From assembly GCA_002414705.1 (NCBI GenBank), contig DIAL01000140.1, positions 24,440 through 30,737 of the forward strand: a stretch of 6,298 bases of DNA, given 5' to 3'. Below the pieces are notes generated by a model. The model saw nothing but the letters and a program-made list of their open reading frames with translations, was not told the origin of the DNA and searched no databases. The stretch comes from Flavobacteriaceae bacterium UBA5079 (GTDB lineage Bacteria; Bacteroidota; Bacteroidia; Flavobacteriales; Flavobacteriaceae). Both the position numbers and the translations under genes were made by a program. Of this stretch, positions 1 to 6,298 are shown in pieces. How positions within the stretch are numbered: the stretch's first letter is position 1; the number at the start of each line of letters is the position of its first letter.

Positions 1-877
1 ATACGTTGATTTTTGTTGTATTGAACTCTGGAAAATCTTTGTATAGTTCATTCGCTCTATTCAAATAATGGATAGCTTCTTTTTTGTGATTACTATCTAA
101 CTCCATGGCATGCCAAAATAAAAAATGTGCTGCTCTTTTTTTTAGGTCATCAGAAAAAATGGCTAACCGTTGAAACTCATTGATCCATTTATCGTGAAAT
201 TCCAATGCACTAAAGGCACCACTGCTGTTCACAATACGTTCTCCATCATGTTCTCGCCATAAGCCTGTAACTTGAGGTAGATAGTCAAAATTCCCTCCTG
301 CTAAAACGCCCCTGAGAAAATAATCGATTTCTTGATTGCGTTTTAAACCTTCATCCCAAGGACCTATCTTATGGACAACTGCTCTTTTAAGTAACATACT
401 AAAATTAGCAATGACATGCCCTACATAAAATTGACTGATCATATCATCCCATTTCTCGCCCTTAATCAATTCATGTTTTTCGGTAGTGCCATGATGCCAA
501 TCGCCAAAAACGCCATCTACACTTTTGTGCTTTTGAAGGTATTCAATTTGATCTTTCAATTTATGGGGATAGAGAAGGTCATCTGAATCTAAAAATTGGA
601 TAAACTCACCTTGCGCATTACGAAGACCATTGTTCCTAGCAGCTGGTGCCCCTGCATTTTGTTGTTGTAGGCTTATAATTTTAAAATCATCAGTCTCTAG
701 ACTGGACTTTAGGTGTTGTACCGTTTCAACACTATTATCTTTAGACCCATCGTCAACCACTATGCACTCAATAGGGCGGTAGGTCTGTTCAAAAACAGAC
801 TTTATAGCCATGACGACAAGCTCTTCTCTGTTATAAACAGGAATGATAACGGAGACTAATGTTGATTTAAGTATCAT
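1..877 (-). CDS. Family 2 glycosyltransferase, 3' end cut by window edge
   Basis: This is a GT-A-fold glycosyltransferase of family 2 that probably adds one sugar from a nucleotide-sugar donor to a lipid-linked glycan at the inner face of the membrane. I translated 292 codons from the ATG at 877-875 to the left edge without a stop, so the C-terminus is missing. Visible landmarks are the N-terminal strand VSVIIPVYN (residues 8-16), VDDGS (41-45), the turn NAGAPAARNNGL (74-85), the metal-binding DSDD (97-100), a probable catalytic-base segment NQEIDYFLR (181-189) and REHDGERI (208-215). Residues 240-292 are helical-looking and resemble the TPR-like tails seen on some of these enzymes. The start is secure because a TAA lies directly before the ATG in frame. 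It overlaps the upstream glycosyltransferase by 11 bases, which suggests translational coupling. Family is clear; donor and acceptor cannot be told. Confidence 0.9.
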   Translation of the reverse strand, partial: MILKSTLVSVIIPVYNREELVVMAIKSVFEQTYRPIECIVVDDGSKDNSVETVQHLKSSLETDDFKIISLQQQNAGAPAARNNGLRNAQGEFIQFLDSDDLLYPHKLKDQIEYLQKHKSVDGVFGDWHHGTTEKHELIKGEKWDDMISQFYVGHVIANFSMLLKRAVVHKIGPWDEGLKRNQEIDYFLRGVLAGGNFDYLPQVTGLWREHDGERIVNSSGAFSALEFHDKWINEFQRLAIFSDDLKKRAAHFLFWHAMELDSNHKKEAIHYLNRANELYKDFPEFNTTKINV

Positions 878-1934
878 TTAATATTGCTTCTATTTTATTG
901 TAAACATCAACATGGGCTTGAGCGATATCACCCCAAGAGCAGTGGTCTCTGGCATAGACCATGTTTTGGTAATCGAGATTCGTGCCTTTTAGACTTACCG
1001 CTTTTTCCATGGCGCTTACTAAACTTTTGCTGTTCGATGGGTCGAACAAAACATTATTCGTTTGTTCTATAACCTCAGTAATATTACCTATAGCAGGAGC
1101 AACAATAATTTTCCCAAAACTTAAACCCAAATAAACCAGGCCCGAATTAAGCGTTTTAAGACGTGGCACAACCAAAACATCAGCCGCGTTTAAATAGGTT
1201 TGAATATTATCATTTGATACAAATGTATTGTTAAGAGCATACTTACTATCGATATTAATAATTCTTCGTCTAATTTTACTGTACACAGTTTTTTTGGAAC
1301 CTTCGATTTCCCATGAACTCGTTAAAAGAGTTTTTTTTGATTTATTTAATTTTTTAAATGCTTCCAGAATCAAATTTCTTTCTTTTAAATTTCTAAAAGT
1401 CCCAAAGTTTAAAAAAACAAAACGATCATTGGAGATGTTTAATAAAGAACGGGCAGTAGCTTTGGAAATATTGTTATTAAGGTTTAAATAATTACCGTGT
1501 TTAATTACTGTGTGCTCTAAAGTATTATTATATTGTTCATTATTTTTTTTGAATTCAGATATACTATAATTACCTAAATGAATCATTGCATTTGTGTATC
1601 TATAAAATAAATTATAAATTTTTTGTATTAAAATTTTGTCATGTAAGTTATATGGATAGATATTGTGTCTAGTTATGATAATTTTTGTTTTTGTTTTTTT
1701 TAAAACTTCTAGTCGGAATTTAAGCCTTTTAAAATCATCATTAGTTATATCTTTAATGTTCCAATTAAAGATATTTTCAAGAAAGTGAACATGAATAATG
1801 TCAAAATTTTTATTATTATCCCAAAAGTCATTTTCATTTGCAATTACTTCTATGTTTTTTTTTGCTAATTCATTGTATAGACTGTCAAAATAAGTATTGC
1901 CTGTATTAAGTTTTGCTACAAGTAGAACTTTCAT
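867..1934 (-). CDS. GT4-like glycosyltransferase (GT-B fold)
   Basis: This 355-residue protein has the length and layout of a GT-B glycosyltransferase, probably cytoplasmic and acting on a membrane-bound glycan. The N-terminal Rossmann half shows MKVLLVAKL (1-9), DIIHVHFLE (45-53), TRHNIYP (88-94) and KHGNY (145-149). The C-terminal half shows FLNFGTFRNLKERN (174-187), AADVLVVPR (250-258), the glycine-rich NSGLVYLGLSFGK (263-275) and GNITEVIE (283-290). The usual GT4 E-x7-E pair is not visible: the matching positions look like T261 and L269. I chose the ATG at 1934-1932 over an in-frame TTG six bases upstream (1940), because MKVLLVAKL is a normal start of the first beta strand; neither has a Shine-Dalgarno site. 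It begins 24 bases after the asnB-like stop. Composition changes inside the gene: codons before about 245 are very AT-rich, the rest is near 40% G+C. Family assignment is fairly sure; substrate is unknown. Confidence 0.85.
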   Translation of the reverse strand: MKVLLVAKLNTGNTYFDSLYNELAKKNIEVIANENDFWDNNKNFDIIHVHFLENIFNWNIKDITNDDFKRLKFRLEVLKKTKTKIIITRHNIYPYNLHDKILIQKIYNLFYRYTNAMIHLGNYSISEFKKNNEQYNNTLEHTVIKHGNYLNLNNNISKATARSLLNISNDRFVFLNFGTFRNLKERNLILEAFKKLNKSKKTLLTSSWEIEGSKKTVYSKIRRRIINIDSKYALNNTFVSNDNIQTYLNAADVLVVPRLKTLNSGLVYLGLSFGKIIVAPAIGNITEVIEQTNNVLFDPSNSKSLVSAMEKAVSLKGTNLDYQNMVYARDHCSWGDIAQAHVDVYNKIEAILNDT

Positions 1935-1958
1935 ATTCAATTTTTTTAAATAAGTGTA

Positions 1959-3827
1959 TTATTCAACTTGGTCAATTAAATTATTTTGTTTCATCCAATA
2001 GCTTAAATGAATATAGGGCCAATATTTCCACTCATAATCCGAAGCCCTATTCGAGTTAAGTTTTTCTAAAAAATCTTCACGCATTTTAAGACCATCAAAA
2101 TAAGGGTTTTTAACAAAAGTATCACTATTTATCTGTTTATAAAACCATTCTTTTAGTTCGTCTTGAAACCATTCAGTTGTAGGCGCGTTAAATCCTGTTT
2201 TTTCTTTATTTAATCTAGTCTCATTTGGTAGAATGCCTTTTAATGCCTCCCTCAAAACTCGTTTAGTATATCCAGAACCAACTTTCGATTTAGAGGGAAG
2301 AGAAAAAATAAATTCAACTACACGATAATCCATAAATGGCATTCTACATTCGATTCCATTTGCCATGGATGCTCTATCATATTGATGTAACAAAAAAGGT
2401 AAAGGTGTGCTAAAAAACTGCTTTCGTAAAGCTGTTTCAAAACTGTTACCTAATTTATTAGTAGTTTTAATTTGTTTAAATTTTAATGACAATATTGACT
2501 TGAAAACTTTTAAACCTTTATTCTTTATCTCAAGTAATTTCATCTTAATCACTGTTTTAGAAAAGTCTTGCATGGTTTTATTTAATGATGGGTTTAAAGC
2601 TGCATATGTTTTCTTTAAGTCATAAAACCAAAACAAATCACCTTTTTCCATAGCTCCTTTTAATGCTTCAAATCCTAAAAAATAACCCCCAAGCATTTCA
2701 TCTGCACCCTGACCATCTAAAGTAACAGTTATATTTTGTTTTTTAATATAGCCATAGAGCTGCCAAATTGGATAAAATGCTAATGCCGGCATGGGTCCGT
2801 CAGTTTGATTTAATGCCTCTTCAAGTTTTAATGCAGATGGAGTATTAATCATCTCAACATCTAGTTTTATTTTCAACTGATTCGCTAATCGCTTTGCATC
2901 CTTAGTTTCGTCTAAATTTTTATCAGGAAAACCTGCACAAAAACTATGGTGTGAGAAATTTGAAAAGCGTTTATCGTCATTAGCATTGAAAGTGTTGATC
3001 AAAGATGATATAGCTCCACTATCAATTCCCCCAGATAGACATGTACCTACAGGCACGTCACTCCTTAATCTTATTTTTATTGCATCAATAAGCAATTCTT
3101 TTAATTGTTTGGCTTGTTCATTAAAATCTTTTGGAACTTTTTCCTTTTTAAAATGGTACCAATTTTCATCTTGCAAGCCATTACAGTTAAGGTATAAATT
3201 ATGACCAGCTTTTAAAGATTTTACTTCATTTATATAAGTTCGCTCTGTACCGTGATACTCTTGATTAAAATCTAATATGTCTTGTATAGTAGTTTTATTT
3301 ATTGTTCCTCTTTTTCCTAAATACTGATATATTGATTTTACTTCTGAAGCAAATACAAACTCATTATTGTCATAAAAGTAATATAGTGGTTTAACACCAT
3401 AACGATCACGCGACAAAAAAAGCATTTCCTTATCAATATCATAAATAGCAAAAGCCCACATGCCATTAAAAATATCCAGCATTTTAGTACCCCACTCTTG
3501 ATAAGCCTTTAAAACAACTTCTGTATCAGTTTTAGTTTTGAAAGTGTAACCCTTTAAAGCTAATTTACTTTTAATTTCTAAAAAATTAAAGATTTCTCCA
3601 TTTAAGACTATCACATATTTACCATCAGGAGATACCATAGGCTGGGTGCCAGCTACAGTCAAGTCAAGTATTGATAATCTTCTATGGCCTAATCCTAAAT
3701 TTTTTTTATTATTAAACCATACGCCTCGACCATCAGGTCCACGATGAGATAAACTATCTGTTAGCTTATCAATTTCATCTGGGTTGACTTGTTTGTTGAA
3801 TCTATATATTCCTGTAATTCCACACAT
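1959..3827 (-). CDS. asnB: AsnB-type glutamine-dependent asparagine synthase / amidotransferase
   Basis: The family hydrolyses glutamine in an N-terminal class II amidotransferase domain and passes ammonia to a C-terminal ATP-pyrophosphatase domain that adenylates a carboxylate, usually aspartate. The 622-residue protein keeps the key features: MCGITGIY with nucleophile Cys2, HRGPDG (28-33), HRRLSILD (48-55), NGEIFN (76-81) and DTE (101-103), then the pyrophosphate loop SGGIDS (265-270), DGQGADEMLGGY (371-382), YDRASMANGIECRMPFMD (483-500) and KEKTGFNAP (541-549). It is longer than E. coli AsnB (about 554) but usual for the longer AsnB group found in bacterial glycan loci. The start is fixed by Cys2. 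It sits between two glycosyltransferase genes, and such paralogues in O-antigen and capsule loci are proposed to amidate uronic acids, so a sugar-acid substrate is plausible here. That role is inference; plain asparagine synthesis remains possible. A TAAA repeat lies just upstream. Confidence 0.93.
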   Translation of the reverse strand: MCGITGIYRFNKQVNPDEIDKLTDSLSHRGPDGRGVWFNNKKNLGLGHRRLSILDLTVAGTQPMVSPDGKYVIVLNGEIFNFLEIKSKLALKGYTFKTKTDTEVVLKAYQEWGTKMLDIFNGMWAFAIYDIDKEMLFLSRDRYGVKPLYYFYDNNEFVFASEVKSIYQYLGKRGTINKTTIQDILDFNQEYHGTERTYINEVKSLKAGHNLYLNCNGLQDENWYHFKKEKVPKDFNEQAKQLKELLIDAIKIRLRSDVPVGTCLSGGIDSGAISSLINTFNANDDKRFSNFSHHSFCAGFPDKNLDETKDAKRLANQLKIKLDVEMINTPSALKLEEALNQTDGPMPALAFYPIWQLYGYIKKQNITVTLDGQGADEMLGGYFLGFEALKGAMEKGDLFWFYDLKKTYAALNPSLNKTMQDFSKTVIKMKLLEIKNKGLKVFKSILSLKFKQIKTTNKLGNSFETALRKQFFSTPLPFLLHQYDRASMANGIECRMPFMDYRVVEFIFSLPSKSKVGSGYTKRVLREALKGILPNETRLNKEKTGFNAPTTEWFQDELKEWFYKQINSDTFVKNPYFDGLKMREDFLEKLNSNRASDYEWKYWPYIHLSYWMKQNNLIDQVE

Positions 3828-3919
3828 TAAATGAGGTTTTTATTTATTTATTTATTTATTTATAAAATTTATAAGTTACATCAAAAACGTTCTAAAAATA
3901 TATCAGTTTTTAATTGAGA
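3828..3919 (-). other. 92-base intergenic gap before the asnB-like gene
   Basis: This is the longest non-coding stretch in the window and is extremely AT-rich. It carries the TAAA tandem repeat next to the start codon. On the coding strand I looked for the Bacteroidetes promoter pair (TTG, about 19-21 bases, TAnnTTTG). TATATTTT and TAAATTTT match the -7 box except for the final G, but neither has a well-spaced TTG. I see no GC-rich hairpin with a T-run, so no terminator is called. A local promoter for the asnB-like gene cannot be excluded. Confidence 0.6.
3839..3862 (-). repeat. Perfect tetranucleotide repeat (TAAA)6 in the asnB-like 5' leader
   Basis: Six exact tandem copies of TTTA on the plus strand (TAAA on the coding strand) end 11 bases before the ATG at 3827. 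No frame is involved, so a change in copy number would alter only leader length and spacing. A-rich leaders favour translation in Bacteroidetes, which lack strong Shine-Dalgarno sites, so the tract may also serve as an initiation enhancer. Tetranucleotide tracts are known to slip in other bacteria; phase variation here is a hypothesis. Confidence 0.85.
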
Positions 3920-5629
3920 TTAATTATATCCAAAAGTATCATAGTCCTCTTTATATACTTCAGTTATTATTTTATTATACTCTAGGGGCAAACTTGTATC
4001 TAAATCTAAAACTGATTTATTATGTTTCCTTGATATGTCAATTTTTAAATTTTTAGAAATAAAGTTTAAATCACTTTTGTTTTCCATTTTTAAAATTTTA
4101 TCCAATTTTAATTTGGATTTATATTTACCAAAATGCCATTTTAATAAGTAGGTCTGCGGGATAAGATGTGCATCTTTTTGAGATATTTGGGGAAGTATTT
4201 TAACTATATCAACATACTTAATATTAGCAAGTGTTGACTTGAAGGATATATCTTTTTTTTGAGCCTTAAATCCTAAATTATTTAAAATTTCTAAGTGTGA
4301 ATCTTCCAACTCAAAATGTGTAACTCCTAATCTTTCTAAACGATTACTAAAAAAATTTCTGTAGTATGATTCTAATCTCTTATTTGGATTTCTAACAATC
4401 AAATAAAACTTAAATTTCGAATTTAACCCTATTCTTTTTGTTAAATTATGAATAAGTAAACTATTTAGATTTGCATGCTCTAAATTTGACGCTTGCTTTA
4501 ATTTCGATGACATTACTTTACTATTTGCTGAAATGTAATAATTTTCTTCCCTATTAAAAAAATGATTCATTTGAATAGGAAAATCAAATTTGGGTCTCGG
4601 TTTTTTTACTCTTTTTAAAACGTGATATTTTCTTCTTAGTTTATGAATGGATTTATTTTTAAATGAAATAAAGTGTAACGTAAACCAGTTTTTCCCAAAC
4701 ACCTTCCAAAAATTAAAGTCAAAATCTTTATTACTAAAGCGTATACTGCCCGGGTACTTCAAAAAGTATAAAAAAAATGCTTTAAAGGATTGAAAATTGG
4801 ATTTATTATGAATGAAGTAATTCAAATAGCGCTTTTCAAAAAGGTCAAATTTATCCTTTTCTAAGTTTTTATCTTTAAACTCACGTTTTAAACTTTTCCA
4901 CCAAGTATCCATGAATTGCTTATGATCATCAACTTTTGTCATTCTATTCTGAGCATGAATACATCTCATTGCTGTAGGTGTTTCGATTTGTCCTGCATAC
5001 AACGTACAAAATGCTGCTAAACGCTTCCATAAATGTACATCTTGTTGCAGTTTCAACTCGGCATGAAAAACACCAATTCTGGCAAAAACATCTTTCTTTA
5101 ACGTTATTCCGTTGGTATGAAATTCACCTTTGATTTGTTTATGAGCATAAAAGAGAACTTCGAATAACTCCTCCGGATTTGCTTCTTTAGTAAGTGTAAG
5201 AAATTCTTGATAACCAAAGCCCTTTTCAAAAAACTGCTGTTTGGCTTTATCAGAATAAAAATGGGTGCCTACGCAACTATAGACGCCATCGGCATCAGGG
5301 TGCGCAGCAAAAACTTCCTGATCTTTTGTAAAGCGATGAGGTAGATAGTAATCATCAGCATCTAAAAAGGCAATGAAATCGCATGATGCTTTTTGTATAC
5401 CCAAGTTGCGCGATTCTCCAGCCCCGTGATTCCCCTTGTCTGGATGTTGAAAGAGTTTTACTTTATCAAATTCCCGTTCGAGTTCCTTGGCTAAAGCAAA
5501 CGCATTGTCTGGAGAAGCATCTTCTACTAAAATCACTTCGCCCACCTCTTCTAAATGCACAGCAGATTCTACTGCTTTTCTTAGATAAGGTTCCGCGTTA
5601 TAGACAGGGGTTATGACAGATACCTTCAT
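3920..5629 (-). CDS. Bifunctional family 2 glycosyltransferase - sulfotransferase-like fusion
   Basis: Two domains lie in one 569-residue frame. Residues 1 to about 245 form a family 2 glycosyltransferase: VSVITPVYN (3-11), VEDAS (35-39), GAGESRNLG (69-77), metal-binding DADD (90-93), QDVHLW (196-201) and RCIHAQNR (222-229). Residues 246-355 are a Lys/Phe-rich linker without clear motifs. Residues 356-569 resemble the Sulfotransfer_2 family (carbohydrate sulfotransferases using PAPS): an N-terminal strand and loop YYISANSKVMSSKLKQ (364-379) in the place of the 5'-phosphosulfate loop, FYLIVRNPNKRLESYYRNFF (408-427) matching the 3'-phosphate motif with R413 and S421, DAHLIPQ (486-492), KMEN (514-517) and the typical C-terminal EVYKEDYDTFGYN (557-569). 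The likely role is adding a sugar and sulfating the same glycan; substrates are unknown. The start ATG lies 12 bases after the upstream stop. G+C falls from about 38% in the first domain to about 26% in the second. The glycosyltransferase call is near certain; the sulfotransferase call rests on motif resemblance. Confidence 0.85.
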   Translation of the reverse strand: MKVSVITPVYNAEPYLRKAVESAVHLEEVGEVILVEDASPDNAFALAKELEREFDKVKLFQHPDKGNHGAGESRNLGIQKASCDFIAFLDADDYYLPHRFTKDQEVFAAHPDADGVYSCVGTHFYSDKAKQQFFEKGFGYQEFLTLTKEANPEELFEVLFYAHKQIKGEFHTNGITLKKDVFARIGVFHAELKLQQDVHLWKRLAAFCTLYAGQIETPTAMRCIHAQNRMTKVDDHKQFMDTWWKSLKREFKDKNLEKDKFDLFEKRYLNYFIHNKSNFQSFKAFFLYFLKYPGSIRFSNKDFDFNFWKVFGKNWFTLHFISFKNKSIHKLRRKYHVLKRVKKPRPKFDFPIQMNHFFNREENYYISANSKVMSSKLKQASNLEHANLNSLLIHNLTKRIGLNSKFKFYLIVRNPNKRLESYYRNFFSNRLERLGVTHFELEDSHLEILNNLGFKAQKKDISFKSTLANIKYVDIVKILPQISQKDAHLIPQTYLLKWHFGKYKSKLKLDKILKMENKSDLNFISKNLKIDISRKHNKSVLDLDTSLPLEYNKIITEVYKEDYDTFGYN

Positions 5630-5641
5630 TAAGAATGATTG

Positions 5642-6298
5642 TTATACTTTTAATAGTTCAGTTAATTTTTTATTGAAATCTACCGATTCAGGGTCAATAT
5701 AATAAGCTTTTCTTTCTTTGAACATATAGGGGAAAGCCTCTTTTCCAATGGTATTTAGAAAAACAGTATTCTTACCCATTAAATTGGCTTCAATAGCACA
5801 CCCGGAATACTGGGTAAGGTGAATCTGGCACTGTGAAAGCAACAAAGGTAGTGGAGTATTGGTGGCTTCATCTATCTCTACCAAATCATAAACGCCTGCA
5901 CTTTCGAGTAGCTTAATAATGTCTTCTTTTTGTTCTAATTGCCTCGGGTGTAGTCTTAAATACCAAGTATAATCTTGATGCTTGATAAATTGAAGAATCT
6001 CCTCTGTAAATAACTCGGATAACTTTACTGGTGAGGGTTGCAGCGAATATAGAATAAAACCATTTTCATTAAATGTCTTGGCTTTCTTTTTCCAATAATC
6101 AATCCAAAAATTGCCTACTTCTTCTGCTTGATACAATGCATGCTGATTTGCCCATTGATTCACTATTTCTGTACTATGCGGATCCCAACACCAAAAGTTC
6201 CTTGGAAGCATGTGATATCCATCTTCTGGGAGTTGAGACCATGATGTATAGGCCATGTGAACGTCAGTTTGTGGGCCATGTTGATAATCAATAGTTAC
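5642..6298 (-). CDS. GT-B-like surface-polysaccharide transferase with QHG motif, 5' end cut by window edge
   Basis: The frame is open to the right edge, giving 218 visible residues that begin VTIDYQHGPQTDVHMAY; the ATG at 6256 lies 14 residues inside this conserved block, so it is probably internal and the true start is beyond 6298. The visible part looks like the C-terminal half of a GT-B-fold protein of the kind found in capsule and O-antigen loci: a QHG turn (visible residues 6-8), LPRNFWCWDP (about 31-40), a strand and loop FILYSLQPSP, then RLHPRQLEQKEDI and a donor-site-like QYSGCAIEANLMGKNTVF, where SG..IEA..G is a common nucleotide-sugar-binding pattern. It ends LLKV with TAA. It is the first visible gene of the run and lies 12 bases before the fusion gene. 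A related CDP-glycerol-phosphotransferase-like or sialyltransferase-like role cannot be excluded, and the donor is unknown. Confidence 0.75.
   Translation of the reverse strand, partial: VTIDYQHGPQTDVHMAYTSWSQLPEDGYHMLPRNFWCWDPHSTEIVNQWANQHALYQAEEVGNFWIDYWKKKAKTFNENGFILYSLQPSPVKLSELFTEEILQFIKHQDYTWYLRLHPRQLEQKEDIIKLLESAGVYDLVEIDEATNTPLPLLLSQCQIHLTQYSGCAIEANLMGKNTVFLNTIGKEAFPYMFKERKAYYIDPESVDFNKKLTELLKV

Larger units (their letters stand above)
1200..4910. other. AT-rich compositional block with edges inside two glycosyltransferase genes
   Basis: Hand counts give about 41% G+C for 901-1200 and 23% for 1201-1740 on the left, and about 26% for 4501-4920 and 38% for 4921-5460 on the right. The asnB-like gene in between is mixed, with sampled 60-base blocks at 18-43%. 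Edges are approximate to roughly 50-100 bases. The left edge falls near codon 245 of the GT4-like gene and the right edge near codon 240 of the fusion gene. At the left edge third codon positions shift too: about 34% G+C in the last 112 codons against about 10-20% in sampled codons upstream. Imported DNA is the inferred cause; domain-specific amino-acid use is the alternative. Confidence 0.6.

Noticed and set aside
884..1072. Open frame of 62 codons on the plus strand
   Set aside because: It lies entirely opposite the GT4-like gene, has no recognisable motif and no supporting start context. The same applies to the plus-strand open frames at 1228-1491, 2407-2625, 2986-3204, 5383-5616 and 6073-6294.
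1935..1940. TTG at 1940-1938 as the start of the GT4-like gene
   Set aside because: It adds only two residues (M-N) before an ATG that begins a typical first beta strand, and there is no ribosome site favouring it.
1941..1958. T7 run after the asnB-like stop as a terminator
   Set aside because: The run is at the far side of the gap on the coding strand as A7, not T7, and no hairpin precedes it.
3870..3919. Promoter or terminator in the gap before the asnB-like gene
   Set aside because: Two partial -7 boxes exist (TATATTTT and TAAATTTT on the coding strand) but lack the final G and a TTG at the right distance, and no stable hairpin with a T-run is visible.
6254..6256. ATG at 6256 as the true start of the right-edge transferase
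   Set aside because: The frame stays open upstream to the window edge and codes for the family-like block DYQHGPQTDVH, so the ATG is most likely internal.
1..6298. IS elements, tRNAs, CRISPR arrays or attachment sites explaining the compositional block
   Set aside because: I saw no transposase frame, terminal inverted repeats, tRNA-like cloverleaf or repeat-spacer pattern; homologous exchange fits better than insertion.

Overview
The window is a dense run of surface-polysaccharide biosynthesis genes, all on the minus strand, so transcription runs from the right edge to the left. The low G+C, Lys/Asn/Ile/Phe-rich proteins, lack of Shine-Dalgarno sequences before the starts and type of genes suggest a member of the Bacteroidetes, most likely a flavobacterium and possibly marine. 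That placement is inference; no ribosomal or other taxonomic marker is present.

In transcription order the window holds: (1) the 3' part of a GT-B-like sugar transferase with a QHG motif (5642-6298, 5' end cut by the window); (2) a 569-residue protein joining an N-terminal family 2 glycosyltransferase to a C-terminal sulfotransferase-like domain (3920-5629); (3) a 92-base gap with a perfect (TAAA)6 repeat just before the next start; (4) an AsnB-type glutamine-dependent amidotransferase (1959-3827); (5) a GT4-like glycosyltransferase (867-1934); (6) the 5' part of a second family 2 glycosyltransferase (1-877, 3' end cut), which overlaps gene 5 by 11 bases. Other gaps are 12 and 24 bases, and I see no terminator, so one operon is likely. 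No stretch over 100 bases lacks a gene. I found no RNA gene, IS element or CRISPR array.

Together the genes look like part of a capsule, O-antigen or exopolysaccharide locus: three or four transferases build a repeat unit, the sulfotransferase-like domain may sulfate it, and the AsnB-like enzyme may amidate a sugar acid. No flippase, polymerase, export or sugar-nucleotide gene is visible.

The two most notable signals are the glycosyltransferase-sulfotransferase fusion and a compositional mosaic. An AT-rich block from about 1200 to about 4910 (hand counts of 23-26% G+C in its end segments) is flanked by DNA near 39-41%, and both transitions fall inside genes, not between them. This fits replacement of the middle of the locus by recombination within flanking glycosyltransferase genes.
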